A DNA stretch of 63,250 nt from Actinomadura violacea (lineage in GTDB: Bacteria > Actinomycetota > Actinomycetes > Streptosporangiales > Streptosporangiaceae), in assembly GCF_017573465.1 (NCBI RefSeq), contig NZ_JAGEPF010000050.1:1-63250 (forward strand), in the 5' to 3' direction. How positions within the stretch are numbered: position 1 is the stretch's first letter; every line of letters starts with the position of its first letter. The notes below the pieces were generated by a model. The model did not search any database. It was given only the letters and a program-made list of their open reading frames with translations, and was not told the origin of the DNA. This document shows, in pieces, positions 16,136-26,353 of the stretch. Both the position numbers and the translations under genes were made by a program.

Positions 16136-17179
16136 TCAGGTCAGCGGGCGGCCGGGGCCCCGGTTGACCTGCGCGATGAACAGCTGCGCCAGCGCGTGCT
16201 GGCCGGCGGCCGTCGGATGGAAGCTGCGCGGCTCGGCCTCCAGCGCCGACAGGTTCAGCGCCAGGCCGTTCATGTACGGGTCCGCGCTGCCCGCCTCGTG
16301 GCCGGCGAACGCGCTGTAGGCGTCGACGAACTCCACGCTCCCCCGCCCGTGCCGCGCGACGACCCGCGCGTCCGCCTCGACGGCCGACTGCCGGACGAGC
16401 CGCCCGAGGTCGTAGGCGCGGGCGTTCAGCCACTGCTGGTCCGACACCGTGATGTTGTCGCCGCCGGCCCCGGTGACCTCCGAGAACGCCTTCGGGTAGC
16501 CCATCACGATCACCCGCGCGGAGGGCGCCTTGTCGGTGATCTTCTCCAGCAGCGCGGGCAGCGCCAGGCGCAGCTTCGCCATCCGGTCGGCGATGTCCTG
16601 GCCCTGGTTCGTGCAGCTGTGGCTCCACGGCAGGCGCATCACGCAGCCGCCGAGCACCTTGGAGAACCCGACGTCGTTGCCGCCGATGCTGATCGTCACC
16701 AGGCTCGTGCCGGCGTCGATGCGGTCGAGCTGCGGCGGCTCGCCATAGCGCCCCTTCAGGACGTCGGCCGTCGTCGCGCCCGAGCACGCCCAGAACGAGG
16801 ACCCCTTGGCGAAGCGGAACGCCGCCGAGACCTCGTGGTAGTAGGCCTTGGACGTCCGCCGGCACCGGTTGAGCGGGTTGCGGTCGGCGACCGTCGCCTC
16901 CGCGCCCACCCCCGCCGAATAGGAGTCGCCGAGCGCGACGTACGCGCCGCGCGTGGCCGCCTGGACCGGCGTGACCTGCCCGTCCTTCACGACGACCGGG
17001 TCGGCGCGCACCGGCGGCTTCGGCCGCGGGCAGCCGCTCCCGAACGCCTTGCACCGCGCGGCGGGCATCGCCACCAGCGGGACGACGGCGAGGGCCAGCA
17101 GCCCCACCAGGACGAGGACGGCGAGCCCGCGGTCGCCGAGACGCTCACGCAGCCGACGCGGCCAGGACCCCGGGGTCAT
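16136..17179 (-). CDS. Membrane-anchored or secreted SGNH/GDSL hydrolase
   Basis: The 347-residue protein has a basic N-terminus and one hydrophobic helix (residues about 18-40), so it is secreted or anchored outside. SGNH blocks are complete: GDSYSAG (Ser nucleophile), the Gly of ACSGATT, SIGGNDVGF (Asn), and the terminal SFHPTAAGQ (His). It belongs to the actinomycete SGNH lipase/esterase group related to the S. coelicolor extracellular lipase. Six cysteines in the mature part probably form disulphides. A CCGYTTCAGG direct repeat runs through its stop codon. Confidence 0.9.
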   Translation of the reverse strand: MTPGSWPRRLRERLGDRGLAVLVLVGLLALAVVPLVAMPAARCKAFGSGCPRPKPPVRADPVVVKDGQVTPVQAATRGAYVALGDSYSAGVGAEATVADRNPLNRCRRTSKAYYHEVSAAFRFAKGSSFWACSGATTADVLKGRYGEPPQLDRIDAGTSLVTISIGGNDVGFSKVLGGCVMRLPWSHSCTNQGQDIADRMAKLRLALPALLEKITDKAPSARVIVMGYPKAFSEVTGAGGDNITVSDQQWLNARAYDLGRLVRQSAVEADARVVARHGRGSVEFVDAYSAFAGHEAGSADPYMNGLALNLSALEAEPRSFHPTAAGQHALAQLFIAQVNRGPGRPLT

Positions 17180-17318
17180 CGTCCTCCTCGCGCAACCCGG
17201 ACGCCGCGTTCCCAGGGCGTCCGCCTTTACATTGTAGATCTTGTACTGGGACGCGGGCGGGGCGTCGCGCGTTCCCGGACACCAACCTTACGTGCGGACG
17301 TAGCTCATCCGTTCCCGG

Positions 17319-17831
17319 TCATCCCGTCCCGGGCGGCGGCAGCGGCGCCCACATGACGAGGCGCGGCCCGAGTTCGTGCAGGCCGGCCGCGATCTCCGCG
17401 TCCCGGTAGGCCCGGATGCCGGGCCCCCACCGCTCCCGCGGCAGTTCGGCGAAGCCGTGCCGGGCGTACCAGGGGCCGTTCCACGGGACGTCCCGGAACG
17501 TCAGGAGGCTCACGCCCGGAGACCCCCGCCCGGCCGCGCCCTCCTTCACCGCGCGCAGCAGGCGGGCGCCGATGCCCTGGCCTACGAGGTCGGCGTGCAC
17601 GGAGATCTGCTCCAGATGCGTCGCGCCGTCCACCTCCTCGACGGCCGCGAAAGCGACCGGCGGGTCCCCCGCCACCAGGATCTCCGCCCCCTTCCCGATC
17701 ATCTGCTCGGCGATCGTCGGGCCGGGCGGGAACACGATCCCGATCGGGGTGAACAGCCGGTCGCCCGAGTTCTCGATCTCCGGAAGCCCGGCCAGGTCCT
17801 CGGGCCGCGCGAGGCGAACGTCGTCGTCCAT
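17319..17831 (-). CDS. GNAT-family N-acetyltransferase
   Basis: The 170-residue protein shows a GNAT fold: LEQISVHADLVGQGIGARLLRAV holds the acetyl-CoA-binding V/Q-x-x-G-x-G/A loop, followed by YARHGF. I chose ATG 17831 because the domain starts within ten residues of it. It is divergent from another GNAT gene, with 96 bp between the starts. Substrate unknown. Confidence 0.85.
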   Translation of the reverse strand: MDDDVRLARPEDLAGLPEIENSGDRLFTPIGIVFPPGPTIAEQMIGKGAEILVAGDPPVAFAAVEEVDGATHLEQISVHADLVGQGIGARLLRAVKEGAAGRGSPGVSLLTFRDVPWNGPWYARHGFAELPRERWGPGIRAYRDAEIAAGLHELGPRLVMWAPLPPPGTG

Positions 17832-17927
17832 CCGGTGAGCGTAGTTCGCGGGACGGCGCCGCGGCCTCCCATTTACCGGCCGGGAATCCGGTTGCCCCCG
17901 GCGGCCGGCGGATGCGACGTTGGCGCC

Positions 17928-18404
17928 ATGACGAAGGTACGGCTGCTGGACGCCGAGGACTGGGGCCTGTACCGGGCCGTCCGCCTGGAGTCGCTCGCCG
18001 ACTCCCCCGAAGCCTTCTGTTCCACCCTCGCGCGCGAGGAGGCGTTCGCCCCGGACGTCTGGCAGGGCCGGCTCGCCGCCCGCAACACCTTCCTCGCCGA
18101 GACCGGGGACGGCCCCGGCGGCATCGTCACCGTCCTCGCCGCCGAGGACGGCACGGGCGAACTGGTCGGCATGTGGGTGGCGCCCGCCGCGCGCGGCCGG
18201 GGCGTCGGCGATCTCCTGGTCCGCGCCGCCCTGGACTGGACGGCCGAGCGCGGCCTCACCGAACTGCGGCTGTGGGTCGTCGAGGGCAACCGCCATGCCG
18301 AACGGCTCTACGCCCGGCACGGCTTCGCGCGGACCGGCGTCACCCAGCCCGGCCGACCCGGCGCGGGCCAAGTGCAGATGGCGCACGTACCGGCTCCGGC
18401 ATAG
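17928..18404 (+). CDS. GNAT-family N-acetyltransferase
   Basis: The 158-residue protein has the GNAT core MWVAPAARGRGVGDLLVRAAL and the C-terminal motif EGNRHAERLYARHGF. ATG 17928 follows a GACGTT box at -12 to -7 with no Shine-Dalgarno, suggesting a leaderless mRNA. Its 3' end overlaps the remnant of an alpha/beta hydrolase gene on the other strand. Substrate unknown. Confidence 0.87.
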   Translation: MTKVRLLDAEDWGLYRAVRLESLADSPEAFCSTLAREEAFAPDVWQGRLAARNTFLAETGDGPGGIVTVLAAEDGTGELVGMWVAPAARGRGVGDLLVRAALDWTAERGLTELRLWVVEGNRHAERLYARHGFARTGVTQPGRPGAGQVQMAHVPAPA

Positions 18405-18619
18405 CCGAGTTCCACCAGCCGCGCCTGCGGCACCCGCTCGGCGGTGCGGCGGATCTCCGGCAGGCGGACGTCGCCGTCGCCGCTGAGCAGCAGCACCGGC
18501 ACGCCCGCTGCGGCCGGCTCACCGTTGATGCCGGGACGGTCGCACAGCCCGATCGCCAGCGCCCCCTCCCCCGCCGTCTCGTAGACGATCCGTCCCCTGG
18601 TGCTCTGCACGGCCCGCAT
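18308..18619 (-). pseudogene. Remnant of an alpha/beta hydrolase gene
   Basis: An open frame of 103 codons begins like an alpha/beta hydrolase (RGRIVYETAGEG near residue 8). After about 25 residues it jumps directly to a segment typical of the hydrolase C-terminal half (PVLLLSGDGDVRLPEIRR near residues 40-57, then ARLVELGYAG). The nucleophile elbow and about 150 intervening residues are missing. Beyond about 18407 the frame reads through the antisense of the GNAT gene, so the catalytic-His end is also gone. An internal deletion plus 3' truncation is the simplest reading. Confidence 0.65.
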
Positions 18620-18679
18620 TCCTCGATTCTGCGCGGGCCGCGTGGTCGTCCGGTACCGGTTCTCAGCGGCGCGGCGGCG

Positions 18680-20797
<2,118 letters not shown>

Positions 20798-20903
20798 GAT
20801 CGCCTCTCCCCCTGGTCTTCCACTCGCTTGCCGCCCACTCTATGCAGCAGGTACGACAATCGCGGACCGTCCGATATTTCCGCAGGTCAGAACGATTGAA
20901 CGG

Positions 20904-22055
20904 TCAGGAGGCGGGCAGCGGGAGCCGGGCGCTGACGGCGTAGCCGCCGCCGCGCGGGCCGGCCTCGAAGCTGCCGCCGAGGGCGGTGACCCGCTCGCGC
21001 AGCCCGACCAGGCCGTGCCCGCCGCTCGGCAGGCCGTGCGCGGGCGGCGCGGTGGGCGGCTCGTTGGCGATCTCCACCTCGATCGCCTCGGGGAGCAGGC
21101 CGAGGTCGACGCGGGTGTCGGCGGCGCCGGCGTGCTTGTGCACGTTGGTCAGGGCCTCCTGGACGAGCCGGTAGAGCGTCCGGCCCACCGCGGTCGGCAT
21201 GGGGCGCTCCACGCCGCGGACGGACAGGACGACGCTGAGGCCCGCCGCGCCGGACTGGCCGATCAGCTCCCGCACGTGCTCCAGCGTGACGGCCTCCTGC
21301 GGGAGCGCCTCCTCGCCCTGCCGCAGGACGCCGATGACGTGCCGCAGCTCCTCCAGGGCCTGGCGTCCCATGTCGCCGATGACGGTGGCGGTCTCGGCGG
21401 CCCGTCCGGGGTCGCGGGCGGCGACGGCCTTGAGCGCGCCCGCGTGGACGACCATGACGCTGATGCGGTTGGCGACCACGTCGTGCATCTCGCGGGCGAT
21501 GCGGGTGCGTTCCTCGCCCCGCGCGCGCTCCGCCAGCAGGTTCTGTTCGCGTTCCAGCCGCGCCGCCCGTTCCTGGAGGGAGACCAGCAGCTGCTTGCGC
21601 GCACCCATGTAGAGGCCGAGCAGGACGGGGACCACGGTGAAGGTGACACCGAAGATCACCTGGACGAGGAAGCTGTCCCTGCTGGCGGTGGGCGCGGGGA
21701 AGGCGAGGCCCACGGCGTAGTTCAGCGCGGCGATCGCCAGGACGACGCGCCGGGACGCCGCGTAGGCGGCCAGCGAGTACAGGATCACGAGGACCACGAA
21801 CGCGCCGCCGCCCGTCACGGCGCTGAACACCGTCGCGAAGACCGCCAGCGCGACGGGGTGCCGGCGCCGCACCACGATGGTCAGGCCGAGGACGACGCTG
21901 CACGCCGAGGTGACGGTGTGCGGCAGCCAGAAGTGCTGGGGGGAGAACCACAGGAAGAGGCCGTCCAGGACGGCGAAGGTCACGGCCAGGCCGACGTCCA
22001 GCACACGTGAACGCCGCGTCGGCCACGCCGCCGACCACCAGGCCCCCAGGTGCAT
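20904..22055 (-). CDS. Orphan NarL-type sensor histidine kinase
   Basis: The 383-residue protein has about six transmembrane helices in residues 15-160. A HisKA_3 dimerisation box follows (RTIRAREMHDVVANRIS type, with phospho-acceptor His in REMHDVVANR), then a HATPase_c domain with ALTNVHKHAG (N box) and GHGLVGLRERV (G box). Such DesK/NarL-like kinases normally sit beside a LuxR-type response regulator. None is present: uvrB lies downstream and a divergent membrane-protein gene upstream. The signal is unknown. Confidence 0.9.
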   Translation of the reverse strand: MHLGAWWSAAWPTRRSRVLDVGLAVTFAVLDGLFLWFSPQHFWLPHTVTSACSVVLGLTIVVRRRHPVALAVFATVFSAVTGGGAFVVLVILYSLAAYAASRRVVLAIAALNYAVGLAFPAPTASRDSFLVQVIFGVTFTVVPVLLGLYMGARKQLLVSLQERAARLEREQNLLAERARGEERTRIAREMHDVVANRISVMVVHAGALKAVAARDPGRAAETATVIGDMGRQALEELRHVIGVLRQGEEALPQEAVTLEHVRELIGQSGAAGLSVVLSVRGVERPMPTAVGRTLYRLVQEALTNVHKHAGAADTRVDLGLLPEAIEVEIANEPPTAPPAHGLPSGGHGLVGLRERVTALGGSFEAGPRGGGYAVSARLPLPAS

Positions 22056-22240
22056 GTCACGAGCCTATAGCCAGGCCGGGGGACCGTAACCGTCCATGTG
22101 GGGCCGGGGTGACGCGCCCCACGCCGCCGAAGGGCCGCTCGGGCGGCGGCGCAGGTGACGGGGGTGTGGCCGGGCAGCGCCCGCGACGCCCCGGCCGCAG
22201 GGCTTTCCCGCCGTCCCGGTGCTGTGGTTACGATGACGGC

Positions 22241-22272
22241 GCCGACTAGCACGGGGGCCGACTAGCACGGGG
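22241..22272 (+). repeat. Perfect 16-bp tandem duplication upstream of a start codon
   Basis: GCCGACTAGCACGGGG occurs at 22241-22256 and again, with no gap, at 22257-22272. The second copy ends 13 nt before the ATG at 22286 and supplies the GGGGA that may serve as its ribosome-binding site. It could be an operator pair or a recent replication slip. Confidence 0.85.
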
Positions 22273-22285
22273 ATGGCCGCACACG

Positions 22286-23299
22286 ATGACCCGCTTCGCC
22301 AACTGGCTCGGGAAGAACGCCGACGCCTTCATCGCGCTGGTCCTGGCGATCACCGTCGCGGTGCTCGGGCTCGGGGTGAACCTGCCGCACGAGAACGAGA
22401 TCACGCAGAGCGCGATCCTCGCGGTGATCGCGCTGCTGGCCACCTCGGTGCTGCGCGACCGGGGCCGCCGCATCCCGGTGGAGGCCGAGGTCCGCGACAC
22501 GCTGCGGGCGTCGGCGTCCACGCTCGACGAGCTGAGCGGGCGGCTGGCGCACATCGAGGAGTTCGAGAACGTGCTGGCGGGCACCAAGCGGGCGCTCGAC
22601 GAGACGGCGGTCGTGCGGGTGATCGGCGGCGGCCAGGTCGCGCAGGTGCTGGAGGAGGCGCGCCGCGACACCGACCGGTGGTTCTTCAAGGGCGGCACCG
22701 GCACCTACATCCGCGCCAAGACGCTGCCGGAGTGCGTGGCGGCCGCCCGCCGGGACCGGCGCACGCTGCTGTTCCGGCTGGAGATCATCGACCCCACCGA
22801 CGTGGAGGTCTGCGAGGCGTACGCGCGGCACCGCCGGTCGGTGTCGGACGCGCCGGACGCGACGGGCGAGAAGTGGACGCTGGAGCGCACCCGCAAGGAG
22901 GCGTACGCGACGCTGCTGGCGGCGTGCTGGCACAAGCAGCGCTTCGGGATGCTCGACATCGACATCGGCCTGGCGCGGACGATGACGACGCTGCGCTACG
23001 ACCTGGCGGCGTCGCGGCTGGTGGTGACCCGCGACGACCCGCGCGGCGAGGCGCTGGTCGTCGACAACGACAAGTTCTACTACAGCTGGGTGAGCGCGGA
23101 GCTGCAGACCAGCCTGGACCAGGCGCGCCGCGTCCCGGTCGAGCAGGCGAGGCTGGCGCCGCTGGACGACGAGCCGACCGTCGAGGAGGTCCGCCGGCTC
23201 TTCGAGGTGATCGCGATCCCGCTCGCGCACTCCTACACCGACCGGGACGTCATCGAGATCATCCGCAAGGCGCTGCGGGCGAAGGACCCGTACGAGTGA
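22286..23299 (+). CDS. Membrane protein with conserved cytoplasmic domain, function unknown
   Basis: The 337-residue protein has two transmembrane helices (residues about 13-33 and 40-58) and a large cytoplasmic part. A helical stretch (about 65-110) is followed by a conserved-looking domain: RWFFKGGTGTYIRAKTLPEC near residues 132-151, then LLFRLEIIDPTDVEVCEAYARHR. I do not recognise a named family. Two anchoring helices plus a soluble domain resemble sensor or effector proteins of nucleotide-signalling defence systems, but that is only analogy. It is the first of three co-directional genes with 43- and 29-nt gaps, so it is probably co-transcribed with the cupin and IMPase genes. Confidence 0.75.
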   Translation: MTRFANWLGKNADAFIALVLAITVAVLGLGVNLPHENEITQSAILAVIALLATSVLRDRGRRIPVEAEVRDTLRASASTLDELSGRLAHIEEFENVLAGTKRALDETAVVRVIGGGQVAQVLEEARRDTDRWFFKGGTGTYIRAKTLPECVAAARRDRRTLLFRLEIIDPTDVEVCEAYARHRRSVSDAPDATGEKWTLERTRKEAYATLLAACWHKQRFGMLDIDIGLARTMTTLRYDLAASRLVVTRDDPRGEALVVDNDKFYYSWVSAELQTSLDQARRVPVEQARLAPLDDEPTVEEVRRLFEVIAIPLAHSYTDRDVIEIIRKALRAKDPYE

Positions 23300-23342
23300 C
23301 CGGGCCGTGCCACCGGCCGCGGGGAGGGCGTGACGGGACGGG

Positions 23343-24089
23343 ATGAGGTACGAGGAGATCCAGGGGGACATCCGCGCCGGCCGCGCCGCGCGGACCCTGC
23401 CGGCGTGGGCCGGGCGCGTCCTGGAGGACGCGGCCGCGGGCCGCTCGCCCGTCGCGGCGGTCCGCCACCCCCTGGGGTTCCTGTGCCTGCCGGTGGAGCG
23501 CAGCGGTGATCTCGGCGTGTGCCTGCACATCTGGACGCCGGAGGTGCGGCCCGTCCCGTCGACGACGTCGCCGGTGCACTGCCACAGCTGGGATCTGCTC
23601 AGTTTCGTCCTGTACGGGACGGTGCGGAACGTGCGCATGGACGTGCTGGAGGGGCCGGGCACCGCGGCGGAGGGCGCCGGGCAGGTGTTCGAGGTCGTGA
23701 GCAGCGGCGACGTCGACGAGCTCAGGGCGACGGGGCGGGCCGTCCGGTACCGTCCCGGCCCGTCGGCGACGCACCGCACCGGGGAGTCGTACACGCTGCC
23801 CGCGGGTGTGTTCCACAGCACGCTCATCGAGGACGGCCTGGACGCGGCGACGGTGGCGCTGGGGCGGCAGACGCCCGGTGGCGGCGACCTGTCGCTCGGG
23901 CCGCTGGACGTCCCGACGCACCGGGTGCGGCGCGCCCGGTGCGATCCCGGCGAGACGGTGCGGGCGCTGCGGCGCTCGGCGCACCGGATCGCGGCGGCGC
24001 GTCCCGGTCCCGCGGGGGCCGCGGCCCCGCCCGGCGAACCTCCGTCCTCCGGCCCGCACGGGTGCCGGCACCGCTCGGCCCGCCGGTAG
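23343..24089 (+). CDS. Cupin-fold protein, function unknown
   Basis: The 248-residue protein has a central cupin-like region. SPVHCHSWDLLSFVLYGTVRN (HCHSWD near residue 79) resembles cupin motif 1, and YTLPAGVFHST near residue 155 resembles motif 2. The His residues could bind a metal, as in cysteine-dioxygenase-like folds. The C-terminal 40 residues are Pro/Ala/Gly-rich and probably disordered. Start ATG 23343 follows GGGACGGG only weakly. It sits between the membrane protein and the IMPase, suggesting a shared pathway. Confidence 0.75.
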   Translation: MRYEEIQGDIRAGRAARTLPAWAGRVLEDAAAGRSPVAAVRHPLGFLCLPVERSGDLGVCLHIWTPEVRPVPSTTSPVHCHSWDLLSFVLYGTVRNVRMDVLEGPGTAAEGAGQVFEVVSSGDVDELRATGRAVRYRPGPSATHRTGESYTLPAGVFHSTLIEDGLDAATVALGRQTPGGGDLSLGPLDVPTHRVRRARCDPGETVRALRRSAHRIAAARPGPAGAAAPPGEPPSSGPHGCRHRSARR

Positions 24090-24118
24090 GCGGGCCCGTC
24101 AACGACTGGAGAGGCCCG

Positions 24119-24976
24119 ATGAGAACCAGCACTCCGTCACCGGCCCGCCCGGTCGATCTCGCGGAGGCCCGGCGGGTGGCGGTCGAGGCGGCGGAGGCGG
24201 CGGGGACGCTGCTGCGCTCCCGGGTGGACGGGCCGGTGGACGTCCGTCCGAAGGGCACGGCGGGGGACGTGGTGACGGAGCTGGACACGGCCGCGGAGGC
24301 GCTGATCCTGGAGCGGCTGCGCGCGACGTATCCGGGGCACCGCATCATCGCGGAGGAGTCGGGGATCCTCGACGGCGCGCCGGGCGAGGAGATGGTGTGG
24401 CTCGTCGACCCGCTGGACGGCACCAACAACGTCGCCATCGGGATGCCGGTGTACGCGGTGGGGGTGGCGCTGTGCGCGCGCGCGGAGCCGGTCCTGGGCG
24501 TCGTCCACGACCCGGTGACGGGACGGACGTGGTCGGCGCTGCACGGCGGCGGCGCGCAGGGCCCCGACGGGGCGCCGCTCACGCTGCCCGAGCATCCGCG
24601 TCCCGGCCGGGAGCGGAACCCGGTGCTGGCGTGGACGCAGGGCCACCAGGTGGGGCCGGGCGACGCGGCGGCGTTCCGGCTGCGGTCGCGGGTGGAGGCC
24701 GGGTGCGCGCGGATGCTGCAGCTGTGGGCGCCGCTGGTCGGGTGGGCGATGCTGGCGCGCGGCGACATCGACGGGATCGTCGGGTACCTGCCGGAGATCG
24801 TGGACCTTCCGGCGGGGGCGCTGCTGGCGGCGGAGGCGGGCGCGGAGCTGCGCCGCCTGGACGGGTCCCCGTACGAGCTGGGCATCGACCGGCCGCCGTC
24901 GGAGCTGAGCTTCGTGGCGGCGCGCCCGGAGCTGCTCGACCGGCTGCTGGAGACGGCCGCCGGAAGCGCCCTGTGA
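24119..24976 (+). CDS. Inositol monophosphatase-family phosphatase
   Basis: The 285-residue protein has the metal-dependent IMPase motifs: IIAEESG (first Glu), VWLVDPLDGTNN (the DPxDGT metal and nucleophilic-water motif) and a C-terminal DLPAGALLAAEAGAEL in place of the common WDxxAG. The family covers inositol-phosphate, fructose-1,6-bisphosphate and 3'-phosphoadenosine phosphate (CysQ) phosphatases, and the real substrate cannot be decided here. It is the third gene of the small cassette and is convergent with the permease gene. GAGAGG upstream supports the ATG at 24119. Confidence 0.87.
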   Translation: MRTSTPSPARPVDLAEARRVAVEAAEAAGTLLRSRVDGPVDVRPKGTAGDVVTELDTAAEALILERLRATYPGHRIIAEESGILDGAPGEEMVWLVDPLDGTNNVAIGMPVYAVGVALCARAEPVLGVVHDPVTGRTWSALHGGGAQGPDGAPLTLPEHPRPGRERNPVLAWTQGHQVGPGDAAAFRLRSRVEAGCARMLQLWAPLVGWAMLARGDIDGIVGYLPEIVDLPAGALLAAEAGAELRRLDGSPYELGIDRPPSELSFVAARPELLDRLLETAAGSAL

Positions 24977-25005
24977 CCCGCGCGGCCGGCGGGTGAGGAA
25001 CGGGG

Positions 25006-26238
25006 TCAGCTCGTGAGGAGCAGGGCCCCGACGGCGGCGGTGCAGCCGAGGACCGCCAGGGCCGCGCCGGTCAGGACGAACTTGCGCATCGGGACCCGGA
25101 CGTCCCACCGGCGGCACCATTCGAACCACAGGAGCGTCGCGAGCGACCCCCACGGGGTGATGACGGGCCCCACGTTCGTGCCGACGAGCAGCGAGAGCAG
25201 CTGATCCTTGTTGGCCGCGGGCACGGCGGACTCCCCCGCGACGTAGGCGGGCAGGTTGTTCAGGACGTTCGACAGGCCCGCCCCTGAGAACCCCGCGCGG
25301 AACGCGCCCGAGGCGCCGTCGTCGGTGCCGACGAGAGCGCGCATCGCGTCGTCGAGCCCGTAGCGCTCCAGCGTGGGGACGACCAGGAACAGCCCGGTGA
25401 CGAACACCATCAGCTGCCAGGGGATCAGCGTGGGGCGCAGGACCGACCTGTCGCGTACGGCGAACGCGGCGACGGCCACGGCGGCGGCGATGGTGGTGGT
25501 GATGCCGAGCTGTATCCCGGTGTGGACGCCCGCGAGGATCGCCCCGATGAAGAACAGGCAGGCGATGCCGGTCGAGGAGAACAGCACCCGGTCGCGCACG
25601 GGGACGGGTTCGGGCGGGTCGTAGGTGTCCTCTCCGCGCATGCGGCGCCGCCAGTAGAACACCCACAGCAGCACCATGGTGACGGCCAGGACCGCCGCCT
25701 GCGGCAGCCACATGCGCGCCGCGAACTCGGGTGTCTCCAGGGCGACCCGGTCGGCGGCGAGCAGGTTCGTCAGGTTGGAGACCGGCAGCAGGATGCTGGC
25801 GGTGTTGGCGAGCCACACGGTCGTCATGGCGAGCGGCAGGGCCGCGATCCGCGCGCGCGCCGCGAGCGCGAGCATGACGGGCGTCAGCAGTACGGCGGTC
25901 GTGTCGAGGTTGAGGAAGATGGTGTTGACCGACGCGAACGCCACGCACAGCAGGAACAACGCCGCATAGCGTCCGCGCCCGGCGCGCGCCAGCCGCTGGG
26001 CGATGGCGTCGAAGACGCCCGCCTCCTTCGTGAGCTCCGCGAGCACGATGATCGCGAACAGGAACAGCAGCAGCGGGGCGATGCGTCCGAGGCTGGAGCG
26101 CGCGGAGTCGGCGGGCAGCAGGCCGGTCGCGACGAACACCAGCCCGAGCACCAGCACGCCGATGCGGATCCAGTCGAGAACGCCCAGCGAGCGGGCCGCG
26201 CGGCGGACGGTCTCGATCGGGGGCGACACGCGCGCCAT
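25006..26238 (-). CDS. ArsB/NhaD (ion transporter superfamily) permease
   Basis: The 410-residue integral membrane protein has about 11 hydrophobic helices. Signature loops of the ArsB/SLC13 group are visible: NTIFLNLDTTAVLLTPVM near residue 104, LPVSNLTNLLAAD near residue 150, and near the end GTNVGPVITPWGSLATLLW. It may move arsenite, anions or sodium/protons. No arsR, arsC or other arsenic gene is adjacent. It is transcribed towards the IMPase gene and divergently from the STAND gene. Confidence 0.87.
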   Translation of the reverse strand: MARVSPPIETVRRAARSLGVLDWIRIGVLVLGLVFVATGLLPADSARSSLGRIAPLLLFLFAIIVLAELTKEAGVFDAIAQRLARAGRGRYAALFLLCVAFASVNTIFLNLDTTAVLLTPVMLALAARARIAALPLAMTTVWLANTASILLPVSNLTNLLAADRVALETPEFAARMWLPQAAVLAVTMVLLWVFYWRRRMRGEDTYDPPEPVPVRDRVLFSSTGIACLFFIGAILAGVHTGIQLGITTTIAAAVAVAAFAVRDRSVLRPTLIPWQLMVFVTGLFLVVPTLERYGLDDAMRALVGTDDGASGAFRAGFSGAGLSNVLNNLPAYVAGESAVPAANKDQLLSLLVGTNVGPVITPWGSLATLLWFEWCRRWDVRVPMRKFVLTGAALAVLGCTAAVGALLLTS

Positions 26239-26341
26239 GATCCCATAACCGGCCGCGCCCCCGCCGGACCCGCCTGCCCGGCGGCGGCGAACGGCGGCGA
26301 CTTACCGGGCCGGGTGCGCTGGAGATCGCCGTCCCAGGCGC

Positions 26342-26347
26342 GATACT
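26342..26347 (+). promoter_or_regulatory. Putative -10 box of the STAND receptor gene (leaderless)
   Basis: GATACT is placed at -12 to -7 from the ATG at 26354, which has no Shine-Dalgarno. This geometry implies transcription starting at or next to the ATG. The 115-bp divergent intergenic region shows no obvious palindromic operator. Confidence 0.4.
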
Positions 26348-26353
26348 GGCGGC

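Noticed and set aside
25006..26238. Arsenic-resistance operon
   Set aside because: Only an ArsB-like permease fold is present; no arsR, arsC or acr3 neighbour supports arsenic specificity.
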